A stretch of 11,523 bases of DNA from positions 1-11,523 of the forward strand of contig JAUVQW010000024.1 of NCBI GenBank assembly GCA_030597945.1, written 5' to 3'. Below the pieces are notes generated by a model. It saw only the letters and a list, made by a program, of their open reading frames with translations, had not been told where the DNA came from and did no database searches. The translations under genes and the position numbers were made by a program. Origin of the DNA: Actinomycetes bacterium. Its GTDB lineage: Bacteria > Actinomycetota > Aquicultoria > CAJVYJ01. This document shows, piece by piece, positions 1 to 6,611 of this stretch (position 1 is its first letter; each line of letters begins with the position of its first letter).

Positions 1-740
1 AACACAAAGGAATAATAATTGAGCCAACCGGGGGAAATACGGGAGTGTCGCTTGCGCTTGTAGCAGCCGCAAAGGGCTATAAGTTAAAGCTGGCGATGCC
101 AGATACCGTAAGTACGGAGCGTAAGAACCTTCTAAAAGCGTATGGTGCTGATCTCATATTTACTGAGGGCGGCAGCGGTATGGGCGGAGCAGTAAAAAAA
201 GCAGAAGAGCTTGAATTGGAAGACTCTAATTATTTTATGCCGCAGCAGTTTAAGAATCCCGCCAATCCCGAGGCGCATAAAATTACAGCTAAAGAGATCT
301 GGGATGATACGGACGGTTTAGTCGATATTGTCGTATGTGGAGTAGGTACTGGCGGTACTATTACCGGAATCGCTGAATATCTTAAGGCTAAGAATCCCGA
401 CATTTTGATGGTCGCGGTCGAGCCTAGCGAGTCGGCGGTCATCTCCGGAGAAGAGCCGATGCCTCATGGAATAGCAGGGCTGGGTGCCGGGTTTATACCG
501 CCGATACTGAAAAAACAATTTGTCGATGAGACGATTAAGATCTCTACCAATGACGCTTTTATTTTTACAAAAAGGCTAGCTAATGAAGAAGGAATATTAG
601 CAGGAATATCCAGCGGGGCTGTCTTGTGCGGCGGCTTACAAGTAGCTCAACGAGAAGAGAATAAGGACAAGATGATCGTTCTGATCCTTCCCGACAGCGG
701 TGAACGATATCTGGATAAGCCGGTTTTTAATGATAGCTGA
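1..740 (+). CDS. cysK: Cysteine synthase (O-acetylserine sulfhydrylase type), 5' truncated
   Basis: The reading frame is open from base 3 and continues off the left edge, so the N-terminal portion, including the PLP-binding lysine, is not in the window. About 245 codons remain, ending at TGA 738-740. The visible part carries the family landmarks. The substrate loop is EPTGGNTG (bases 21-44), where most CysK proteins have EPTSGNTG. FMPQQFKNPANPEAH is typical of O-acetylserine sulfhydrylases, GVGTGGTITG is the PLP phosphate loop, and GISSGA and DSGERYL lie near the C-terminus. The expected reaction is O-acetylserine plus sulfide giving cysteine plus acetate, in the cytoplasm. The sulfite reductase that would supply sulfide starts 13 bases downstream. 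This is a PLP fold-type II enzyme with high certainty. The exact acceptor substrate is inferred from the family, and the Ser-to-Gly change in the substrate loop leaves it somewhat open. Confidence 0.93.
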   Translation, partial: HKGIIIEPTGGNTGVSLALVAAAKGYKLKLAMPDTVSTERKNLLKAYGADLIFTEGGSGMGGAVKKAEELELEDSNYFMPQQFKNPANPEAHKITAKEIWDDTDGLVDIVVCGVGTGGTITGIAEYLKAKNPDILMVAVEPSESAVISGEEPMPHGIAGLGAGFIPPILKKQFVDETIKISTNDAFIFTKRLANEEGILAGISSGAVLCGGLQVAQREENKDKMIVLILPDSGERYLDKPVFNDS

Positions 741-753
741 TAAAGGGGAGTAT

Positions 754-1632
754 ATGGAAAATTCGATGCCAAAAGCCATTGATCTCGCGGCCTTAAAGAC
801 AGGTGGCCTGATTAAGCAGAAGGAGAAAGATCTATTCGTTATCCGTCTTAGGACACCGGTCGGGAAGATCTCAGCTGATGAGCTTGATAAGATAAGTAAT
901 ATCTCTAAAAAGCATGGTAGCGGAATGTTGCATTTTACCGTAAGGCAGGGGATAGAGATCCAGGGGATCAAATTTGACGATCTTCAAACGGCAAAAGATG
1001 AATTAGAAGCTGATGGAATACGGGTAGGAGCATGCGGGCCAAGATTTCGTGTCGTCACCGCCTGTCCCGGCGAGGGGATATGTCCAAATGGCCTAAGTCC
1101 GTCCCAAGAGGTCGGATTAAGCCTCGACGAGGAGTTCTATGGAGAGGAAGAAGGTCTGGATCTTCCCCATAAATTCAAAGTAACTGTAGCCGGATGTACA
1201 TCATGTTGTCCGAAGCCACAGGAGAACGATGTCGGTTTTCACGGACAGGTGGAGCCGGAGCTAGTCGAGGATGACTGTAATGGTTGTGGTGTCTGTGAAG
1301 TCACTTGCAAGGAAGGGTCTATTGTAATGGATGACAACGGACTACCCATTAAAGATGATGATAAATGTATTTATTGCGGGGATTGTATCAGCAGTTGTCC
1401 GACGGACGCTTGGGTGAAGAAGAGAACGGGGCTTGCCGCCTATGCGGGTGGCAGATGGGGCCGCCACCCGGAACTTGGAAAGCTGGTAGCTGAATTTTTG
1501 ACTGCCGAAGAGGCTTCCGCTCTCATAAGAAAGTCGCTGGCATTTTATAAAAGTAGCGGTAAACGCGGCGAACGCCTTGGTGTTACAATAAATCGCATCG
1601 GTTTCGACAAGTTTAAGGAGCATGTATTATGA
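754..1632 (+). CDS. Small siroheme sulfite reductase with two ferredoxin-type [4Fe-4S] clusters (AsrC/alSiR-like)
   Basis: The predicted protein has 292 residues. Residues 15-90 resemble the N-terminal ferredoxin-like half domain of sulfite/nitrite reductases (LHFTVRQGIEIQGI at 59-72). The siroheme-[4Fe-4S] ligands follow as Cys104-X5-Cys110 and Cys148-X3-Cys152. A two-cluster ferredoxin insert comes next, with Cys175, 178, 181 and 185, and Cys205, 208, 211 and 215 followed by Pro. The likely role is six-electron reduction of sulfite to sulfide, with electrons entering through the ferredoxin domain. Its size is closer to AsrC or the small Desulfovibrio-type assimilatory enzyme than to the roughly 570-residue CysI with two repeats. 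I chose ATG 754 because AAAGGGGAG lies just before it; an in-frame ATG at 700 would overlap cysK by 41 bases. The end overlaps the next ATG as ATGA. APS reductase in the same operon supports sulfite over nitrite as substrate. Confidence 0.88.
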   Translation: MENSMPKAIDLAALKTGGLIKQKEKDLFVIRLRTPVGKISADELDKISNISKKHGSGMLHFTVRQGIEIQGIKFDDLQTAKDELEADGIRVGACGPRFRVVTACPGEGICPNGLSPSQEVGLSLDEEFYGEEEGLDLPHKFKVTVAGCTSCCPKPQENDVGFHGQVEPELVEDDCNGCGVCEVTCKEGSIVMDDNGLPIKDDDKCIYCGDCISSCPTDAWVKKRTGLAAYAGGRWGRHPELGKLVAEFLTAEEASALIRKSLAFYKSSGKRGERLGVTINRIGFDKFKEHVL

Positions 1633-1871
1633 GTGAATTTCCGGTGGATGACAGCATTGACCTTAGAGGGGTGCTTTGTCCAATAAACTTTGTTAAGACT
1701 AAATTAAAATTAGAAGAGATGGATGATGGAGATCATCTTGAGGTATTCCTTGATGAAGGAGAACCGATATCGAATGTTCCAAGAAGCGTCAAGGACGAGG
1801 GGCACCAAGTATTAAAAGTCATAAAAGAGACCGATGGAAATTATCGTTTGATAATAAAGAAGTCGGGTTAA
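1629..1871 (+). CDS. TusA/SirA-family sulfur carrier with a CPIN variant motif
   Basis: This 80-residue protein has the TusA fold pattern: an LRGVLCP strand-turn with the candidate persulfide cysteine at Cys17, then a helix (FVKTKLKLEEM). A beta strand (HLEVFLDEGEPI) and a final beta strand (YRLIIKKSG) follow. The usual CPxP signature is CPIN here, with Asn20 in place of the second proline. TusA-type proteins carry sulfur as a cysteine persulfide between a donor and an acceptor. The start codon overlaps the sulfite reductase stop (ATGA), which points to translational coupling, and the E1 gene starts 18 bases after its stop. That position suggests it accepts sulfur from the reductase or hands sulfur to the carrier-activation step; this is inference. 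The family assignment is confident and the partner is not. Confidence 0.87.
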   Translation: MSEFPVDDSIDLRGVLCPINFVKTKLKLEEMDDGDHLEVFLDEGEPISNVPRSVKDEGHQVLKVIKETDGNYRLIIKKSG

Positions 1872-1889
1872 TAAAAAGAGAGGTTATAC

Positions 1890-2681
1890 GTGTCAAACTC
1901 TGAAAAGTGGATAGAGAGATATAGCAGGCATATTATCCTTCCTGAAGTCGGAGGGAAAGGCCAAGAGAAGTTAAATGATTCAAAGGTCTTAGTAATAGGA
2001 GCCGGTGGGCTAGGTTCGCCTGTTGCCCTATATTTAGCGGCGGCCGGGATCGGAACTCTTGGTATCGTCGATAATGACGTGGTCGATCTTAGTAATTTAC
2101 AACGGCAGATCATCCACGCCGAGAAGGATCTGAATAGAAAAAAAACAGATTCGGCGGCGGAAAAACTTACCGCTCTCAACCCTGATATCGAGGTAAAACC
2201 TTATCAAATGATGGTGGATTCATCCAACATAATGGATCTAATAAAAGATTATGATGTTATCGTAGATGGTACTGACAATTTCCCCACGCGTTTTTTAGTA
2301 AATGACGCTTGTGTTTTCGCTGGCAAGCCGCTGGTCCACGGGGCGATCCTAAGATTTGACGGACAGGCGTTTACGATTATGCCCAAGGAGGGGCCATGCT
2401 ACCGTTGTATCTTTGAACAGCCGCCACCTCCGGGAACCGTTCCCAACTGTTCACAGGCGGGAATACTGGGAGCAATTGCCGGCATTATCGGGACGATCCA
2501 GGCTACAGAGGTTTTAAAGATAATATTGGAGCAAGGGAAGACTTTGATGGGACGCCTTCTTGTTGTCGACGCCCTGGATATGTCGTTTAGAGAAGTAAAG
2601 ATCAGAAGAAACGATGCATGCCCGATATGCGGCGAGAATCCGTCGATAACGGAGCTTATCGATTACGAGTGGGTTTGCTGA
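1890..2681 (+). CDS. ThiF/MoeB/HesA-family E1-like sulfur-carrier adenylyltransferase
   Basis: This 263-residue protein has a GTG start at 1890 preceded by AAGAGAGG. It has the canonical layout: a nucleotide-binding loop GAGGLG (37-42), the SNLQRQ segment (68-73), and DGTDNFPTR (126-134). The zinc ligands are Cys170/Cys173 and Cys244/Cys247. Cys187 in VPNCSQAG aligns with the catalytic cysteine of MoeB/ThiF. It stops after the MoeB-like core (ITELIDYEWVC), with no C-terminal rhodanese domain of the MoeZ/MOCS3 type. The expected reaction is adenylation of the C-terminal Gly-Gly of a ubiquitin-fold sulfur carrier so that a thiocarboxylate can be made. The only such carrier in this window is the CysO-like protein at 9947-10177, so that is its likely partner; supply of ThiS or MoaD is an alternative. 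Lacking a rhodanese domain, it would need an external sulfur donor, for which the neighbouring TusA proteins are candidates. Confidence 0.92.
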   Translation: MSNSEKWIERYSRHIILPEVGGKGQEKLNDSKVLVIGAGGLGSPVALYLAAAGIGTLGIVDNDVVDLSNLQRQIIHAEKDLNRKKTDSAAEKLTALNPDIEVKPYQMMVDSSNIMDLIKDYDVIVDGTDNFPTRFLVNDACVFAGKPLVHGAILRFDGQAFTIMPKEGPCYRCIFEQPPPPGTVPNCSQAGILGAIAGIIGTIQATEVLKIILEQGKTLMGRLLVVDALDMSFREVKIRRNDACPICGENPSITELIDYEWVC

Positions 2682-2715
2682 TGGTTGTAGGAAAAATAGT
2701 GAGCTGGGTGAGCAG

Positions 2716-3162
2716 ATGAAATTCTCTGTAAAAGCGGAATACGGCCTAAGGGCGATGATAGAGCTTGCCTTACTTAACGGTAACGGTCCCATCGGGGCTA
2801 AGGAAATAGCGTCGAGAAAGGGAATACCGGAGCGATTTTTAGAGCAGCAATTAACGGTTCTAAAAAAGGCCGGTCTTGTCTCGAGCCAAAGAGGTGCCAG
2901 CGGCGGTTGTAGTCTGGCAAAGGACGCGGCGAAGATCAGCGTATTGGAGGTAATAGAAGCTTTAGACGGTCCGGTTATCAATATGGACTGCCTGACTATA
3001 AAAGAGAATGGCTGTAGCCAGGATTCATGTTGCGTTGTCCAAGAGTTATGGCATCAGTCTCAGGTAAGATTGAAAGATTTTTTAAGCGGGGTCTCGGTCG
3101 ACGATCTCGCGAAAAGACATGGAGAGTTACAAGGTCAAAAAAGTCTGATGTACTACATTTAG
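2716..3162 (+). CDS. Rrf2-family transcriptional regulator with cluster-type cysteines
   Basis: This 148-residue protein is an Rrf2 winged-helix regulator. The DNA-binding part runs from about residue 2 to 70: MKFSVKAEYGLRAM, the recognition-helix region IPERFLEQQLTVLKKAGLV, then the wing SQRGASGGCSLA, with Cys65 where Tyr is common. A helical dimerisation region follows. Four cysteines in the loop (Cys92, Cys100, Cys105, Cys106) lie where IscR-type members ligate an Fe-S cluster. CymR-type sulfur regulators lack that set. Sitting inside the sulfur operon, it most likely senses Fe-S or cysteine status and controls this locus, as IscR and CymR do for theirs. Which signal it reads is inference. 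The start ATG 2716 is 34 bases after the E1 stop, with a modest GGGTGAG ribosome-binding sequence. Target sites could include the palindrome at 3176-3195 or the leader at 9832-9911. Confidence 0.9.
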   Translation: MKFSVKAEYGLRAMIELALLNGNGPIGAKEIASRKGIPERFLEQQLTVLKKAGLVSSQRGASGGCSLAKDAAKISVLEVIEALDGPVINMDCLTIKENGCSQDSCCVVQELWHQSQVRLKDFLSGVSVDDLAKRHGELQGQKSLMYYI

Positions 3163-3175
3163 GCGGAGATAAGAG

Positions 3176-3195
3176 TTGGCTCTAAGATGAGCCAA
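3176..3195. promoter_or_regulatory. Perfect 7-bp inverted repeat between rrf2 and cysH
   Basis: TTGGCTC (3176-3182) and GAGCCAA (3189-3195) are perfect reverse complements separated by six bases. The element lies in the 56-base gap between the Rrf2 gene and cysH, 12 bases before the cysH ribosome-binding site. It is followed by AAAATAATAAAA and not by a T-run, so it is not a + strand intrinsic terminator. It could be an operator or an RNA hairpin that protects or insulates the cysH part of the message. The repeat is seen directly; a function is inference. Confidence 0.5.
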
Positions 3196-3218
3196 AAATA
3201 ATAAAACGGAGGAAGAAG

Positions 3219-3926
3219 ATGACAGATTTAAATCAGTTAGATGATGCAAGTGCAGAGGAGGTACTTCGGGCGGCACTTGATGAGTTTGGGGACAAAGTTG
3301 CTCTAGCTTCGAGTTTCGGGGCTGAAGATGTCGTTTTGATCGACATGCTTCACAAGATCGATCCAAAAGCTAAGATATTTACTTTGGATACCGGCCGTCT
3401 TAACCAGGAAACGTACGATGTGATGGACGCCGCCAGAGAAAAGTATGGTATGACTTTCGATATCTATCATCCGGATACGGATAAGGTAGAAAAAATGAGT
3501 GAAGAGCACGGGTTTAATCTTTTTTATGACAGCATCGAGAAAAGAAAGCTTTGCTGTGGTGTCCGTAAGATGGACGGAATAAAAAGAGCGCTTAGCGGGC
3601 TTGATGCATGGATCACAGGCTTAAGGGCAGAGCAATCCGTTACTCGAGTCGACATGAAAAAGATGGAGCGAGATGAGGGCAACAATATGATGAAATTCAA
3701 TCCGTTAATGGATTGGACCGAGGGTGACATCTGGAACTATATCAGGGAAAACGATGTTCCTTACAATGCTCTACACGATCAAGGGTTTCCCAGCATCGGC
3801 TGCGAACCATGTACTCGAGCTGTAAGGAAAATAGAAGATTTTCGCGCCGGTCGTTGGTGGTGGGAGAATCCGGAACAAAAAGAATGCGGTCTTCATGTTA
3901 AGGAAGCGGTCAAAACCGGATCGTAG
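3219..3926 (+). CDS. cysH: APS reductase, [4Fe-4S] assimilatory type
   Basis: This 235-residue protein matches the CysH family. SSFGAEDVVLIDM (31-43) is the PP-loop-like nucleotide-binding start, and TLDTGRL is at 55-61. Cys112-Cys113 in LCCGVRK and Cys195-X2-Cys198 in GCEPCTRAV form the CC/CxxC set that binds a [4Fe-4S] cluster. GRWWWE and ECGLH (222-226) close the protein, with catalytic Cys223. The CC/CxxC pair is the recognised sign of enzymes that use APS in place of PAPS, and the absence of an APS kinase gene agrees with this. The reaction is APS plus a thiol donor (usually thioredoxin) giving sulfite plus AMP. The start ATG 3219 has a strong CGGAGGAAG ribosome-binding site. It supplies sulfite to the siroheme enzyme encoded at the left of the operon. 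Confidence 0.96.
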   Translation: MTDLNQLDDASAEEVLRAALDEFGDKVALASSFGAEDVVLIDMLHKIDPKAKIFTLDTGRLNQETYDVMDAAREKYGMTFDIYHPDTDKVEKMSEEHGFNLFYDSIEKRKLCCGVRKMDGIKRALSGLDAWITGLRAEQSVTRVDMKKMERDEGNNMMKFNPLMDWTEGDIWNYIRENDVPYNALHDQGFPSIGCEPCTRAVRKIEDFRAGRWWWENPEQKECGLHVKEAVKTGS

Positions 3927-3955
3927 TCATGAAGGCGAAAAGAGGAACAACTATA

Positions 3956-4198
3956 ATGAATGAAGAAGATAAACCAGATGTCGTCTTAGACGCGGTCGGA
4001 CTGTTATGTCCGATGCCGGCTGTCAAGACCGCGATGGAGTTGGAGAAGATGAAGAAGGGCGAGGTCATTGAGGTCCTCACGTCGGACCATATAAGTAAGA
4101 CCGATCTTCCTGTTTGGTGCAGAGAAACGGGCAACCAACTGGTCGATATTAAAGATGATGGAGAAATCTTAAAGATAAGAATACGAAAAGCAATATAG
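3956..4198 (+). CDS. TusA-family sulfur carrier with canonical CPMP motif
   Basis: With a start at ATG 3956 the protein has 80 residues. LLCPMPAVKTAMELEKM (16-32) carries the full CPxP signature with Cys18 as the persulfide residue, followed by the expected strand GEVIEVLTSD. A second cysteine, Cys55, lies in LPVWCRETGN. I chose 3956 because AAGAGG sits about 10 bases before it; the in-frame ATG at 3929 lacks a clear ribosome-binding site and would add nine residues. The gene lies between cysH and sat, 29 bases after the cysH stop. It is the second TusA-like protein of the operon and differs clearly from the first (1629-1871) in sequence and motif, so they are not a recent tandem duplication. 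A role in carrying sulfane sulfur or sulfite-derived sulfur is inferred from family and context. Confidence 0.88.
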   Translation: MNEEDKPDVVLDAVGLLCPMPAVKTAMELEKMKKGEVIEVLTSDHISKTDLPVWCRETGNQLVDIKDDGEILKIRIRKAI

Positions 4199-4227
4199 TT
4201 GATAGGACTATTTAAAAGGAGATAGTT

Positions 4228-5388
4228 TTGGATTTTGCAATTGACCCTCATGGCGGTACGCTTATTAATAGGGAGCTGGACGCGAAAGAGTTAGAACAAA
4301 TATGGTCTAAACTGGATGAGCTTCCTAAGATAAAGCTGAACGCGAGAGAACAATCAGATATAGAGATGATAGCTGTCGGTGCTTTTAGCCCGCTTACCGG
4401 GTTTATGACCAGAGAAGAATATGAGAGCGTAATCGATAATATGAGGCTTTTAAACGGACTTCCCTGGACGATTCCAATAACCCTTTCGACATCCGATGAT
4501 AACGCAAGCGAGTTAAGCATCGGTCAAGATATAGCTTTGATCGGACAAAGCGGACGAGCTGTCGCCATTCTTAATCTTGAAGAAAAGTATCATTACGATA
4601 AAGAGAAAGAAGCGCTTCAGGTCTATGGTACAGATGAAGTCGAACATCCGGGGGTCGCGTATCTTAAAGAATGCGGCGATGTTCTTCTTGGCGGAGAGAT
4701 TTTTCTTATTGAGAGAGAACATAAGGATGATTTTAAAGAATATAGGTTGGATCCTATCGAGAGCCGCCAGCTTTTTAAGGATAAGGGTTGGAAGAGGATA
4801 GTTGGTTTCCAGACTAGAAATCCTGTTCATAGAGCTCATGAGTATATTCAAAAATGCGCCCTTGAGACGGTCGAAGGCTTATTTCTTCACCCTCTGGTAG
4901 GGGAAACTAAGAGCGGTGACATCCCGGCAGACGTAAGGATGGAATGTTATAAAGTGCTTCTTGATAAATACTATCCAAAAGACAGGGTCATACTTGGAGT
5001 TCTTCCTGCGGCGATGAGGTACGCGGGGCCAAAAGAGGCGATATTTCATGCGATCATCCGAAAGAACTATGGTTGCACCCACTTTATAGTGGGCCGCGAT
5101 CATGCCGGCGTTGGCGGTTATTATGGTTCTTTCGATGCCCATTTTATTTTTGATGAGTTCGATCCACAGGATCTCGATATAACGCCGTTATTTTTTGACT
5201 ATACTTTTTATTGCAAGAGTTGCGGAGGAATGGCATCGTATAAGACATGCCCCCATGACTCGGAGGAGCACATCGCCCTTTCGGGGACGAAAGTGCGGGA
5301 GATGTTAAAAAATGGAGAGTTGCCTCCATCGGAGTTTTCAAGGCCGGAAGTAGCATCGCTTCTAATAGAAAGCATGAAAGAAGGTTAG
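4228..5388 (+). CDS. sat: Sulfate adenylyltransferase (ATP sulfurylase, homo-oligomeric Sat type)
   Basis: This 386-residue protein is close to the length of single-chain bacterial Sat enzymes. The catalytic motif QTRNPVHRAHEY spans 195-206 and includes the HxxH pair. VGRDHAGVGGYYG is at 288-300, and SGTKVREMLKNGELPP closes the active-site region (352-367). A zinc site is visible as Cys329-X2-Cys332-X8-Cys341 with histidines at 343 and 348. It makes APS and pyrophosphate from ATP and sulfate, the first step of assimilation. It has no APS kinase domain. The start is TTG 4228, six bases after AAAAGGAG, and no ATG near the family N-terminus competes with it. It lies directly downstream of the second TusA gene, and its stop overlaps the possible GTG start of the next gene by one base. 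The assignment is secure. In dissimilatory organisms the same family runs in either direction, but the assimilatory neighbours argue for APS synthesis here. Confidence 0.97.
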   Translation: MDFAIDPHGGTLINRELDAKELEQIWSKLDELPKIKLNAREQSDIEMIAVGAFSPLTGFMTREEYESVIDNMRLLNGLPWTIPITLSTSDDNASELSIGQDIALIGQSGRAVAILNLEEKYHYDKEKEALQVYGTDEVEHPGVAYLKECGDVLLGGEIFLIEREHKDDFKEYRLDPIESRQLFKDKGWKRIVGFQTRNPVHRAHEYIQKCALETVEGLFLHPLVGETKSGDIPADVRMECYKVLLDKYYPKDRVILGVLPAAMRYAGPKEAIFHAIIRKNYGCTHFIVGRDHAGVGGYYGSFDAHFIFDEFDPQDLDITPLFFDYTFYCKSCGGMASYKTCPHDSEEHIALSGTKVREMLKNGELPPSEFSRPEVASLLIESMKEG

Positions 5389-6611
5389 TGGAAACAACGA
5401 TGAACACGGATCATAATTCCGGTGAATTGAAATTAGAGCTCATAACTAAAGGTGTGAGACTGGATCGAAGCGCTCTAAGTTCCAAGGAGATCGTTCGAGC
5501 GCTTGATATTGCTAATCAAGTCCATAATCCTCTTGAGCTCGATCTTATCTTGCCGGGAAAGGTCCTTGTTAACATCGCCATACAAGAATGCCTTGATAAA
5601 GAAACAAATTATCGCTTAATTAAAGAGGCAGAAGATTTCTTTGTTGTTAACAAAGATCTGAAAGTGAAGGTATATCTCGAGCCGCCTCCGAAATTTTATG
5701 ATCAGCTGACAACGTCAGGAAAGATCATGGCTAAAGTTGGAAGAAAGTACGGGGATTATCTTCTTGTAACTCCGACGGGAGCATGCGAGTTCTTAAGCGG
5801 CGATATGGCATGCAAGTATTGCGATGTGGACGCAAAGAATACAGATGATAAATCTGTCCAAGACGTTTTAGAGACGATCGAAGCGGCCTCGGCTGAAGGA
5901 GCCGCGGAATTTGTCTGCATCAATGTTGGCTATATTTCATCTGATGATGGTGGAATATCGATGGTCCTTCCTTTTGTGAAGGAGATAAAGAAGAACTTTG
6001 ATGTTCTTATCTGTGTTCAGGCACAACCACCAAAAACAGACGAGTGGATAGATCTCACTTACGCATCGGGGATAGATTCTCTCGCTTATAACTTAGAAGT
6101 ATATGATGAGGAGATATTCAATAAAATAGCTCCGGGGAAGATGAGCCTTGTCGGAAGAGACCGATATTTTCAGGCTTTGGCAAGGGCTGCGAAAGTCTTT
6201 CCTTCGGGTGCCATAGTAAGCAATCTTATAGTAGGATTAGAACCAGTGGAATCGACATTTAAAGGCATAGATATATTAACGGCAATGGGAGTTGTGCCTA
6301 CACTTCCCATATTTAGGCCTGTTCCCGGTTCTGACCTCGAGAGCCATATCGATCTTACCCCGGAATCGCTGTCACCAATATATGTTCATCTGCAAAACGC
6401 TTTAAAGAGAAATAGATTGTCATCGAGTTGGATCAGCCACTTTAATGTCGTCGTTAACGCGATAGACGCTCATTACTTCGGCGGGGAGGCACCCGTAAAG
6501 AGGCAATGGCCAACTGTGCTTAAATCTAAGAAAAGGAGTAAGTTGGCTCTCAATTTAAGGCGACGATTGCGCGTAAGGACCGCTGAAGACAATGAGTCCA
6601 CAGGACTTTAA
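5388..6611 (+). CDS. Radical SAM protein with atypical CX8CX2C motif, function unknown
   Basis: This 407-residue protein has three clustered cysteines, Cys133-X8-Cys142-X2-Cys145, in VTPTGACEFL followed by SGDMACKYCDV. Classical radical SAM enzymes have CX3CX2C. The region after it fits a radical SAM barrel: a glycine-containing NVGYISSDDGG (179-189), NLEVYDEEIFNKIAPGK (235-251), which resembles lipoyl/biotin synthase-like proteins, and IVSNLIVGLEP (276-286). About 130 residues precede the motif, with PPPKFYDQLTTSGK (99-112). From memory this layout recalls the MSMEG_0568-type radical SAM family, but I cannot confirm it. The last 30 residues are basic (KSKKRSK, RRRLRVR). The start is uncertain: GTG 5388 after AAGAAGG, or ATG 5400. 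It lies between sat and the anion transporter and overlaps both, so a role in sulfur metabolism is likely but unidentified. Confidence 0.8.
   Translation: METTMNTDHNSGELKLELITKGVRLDRSALSSKEIVRALDIANQVHNPLELDLILPGKVLVNIAIQECLDKETNYRLIKEAEDFFVVNKDLKVKVYLEPPPKFYDQLTTSGKIMAKVGRKYGDYLLVTPTGACEFLSGDMACKYCDVDAKNTDDKSVQDVLETIEAASAEGAAEFVCINVGYISSDDGGISMVLPFVKEIKKNFDVLICVQAQPPKTDEWIDLTYASGIDSLAYNLEVYDEEIFNKIAPGKMSLVGRDRYFQALARAAKVFPSGAIVSNLIVGLEPVESTFKGIDILTAMGVVPTLPIFRPVPGSDLESHIDLTPESLSPIYVHLQNALKRNRLSSSWISHFNVVVNAIDAHYFGGEAPVKRQWPTVLKSKKRSKLALNLRRRLRVRTAEDNESTGL

Noticed and set aside
119..126. A GCGTAAGA copy inside cysK
   Set aside because: It is a single copy inside conserved coding sequence without the TCTCC flank, so it is most likely chance.
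700..753. Upstream ATG 700 as start of the sulfite reductase
   Set aside because: It would overlap cysK by 41 bases and lacks a ribosome-binding site, while ATG 754 follows AAAGGGGAG.
2514..2981. 155-codon minus-strand open frame across the end of the E1 gene and the Rrf2 gene
   Set aside because: It is antisense to two clear genes, has no recognisable domain and looks like a product of codon usage on the coding strand.
3176..3204. Promoter for cysH (TTGGCT-N16-AATAAT)
   Set aside because: Transcription would begin around 3210, inside the cysH ribosome-binding site at 3208-3212, so it would produce a message without that site.
4577..4801. 74-codon + strand open frame inside sat
   Set aside because: It lies in another frame of a highly conserved enzyme and its composition is simply lysine/arginine-rich shadow sequence.
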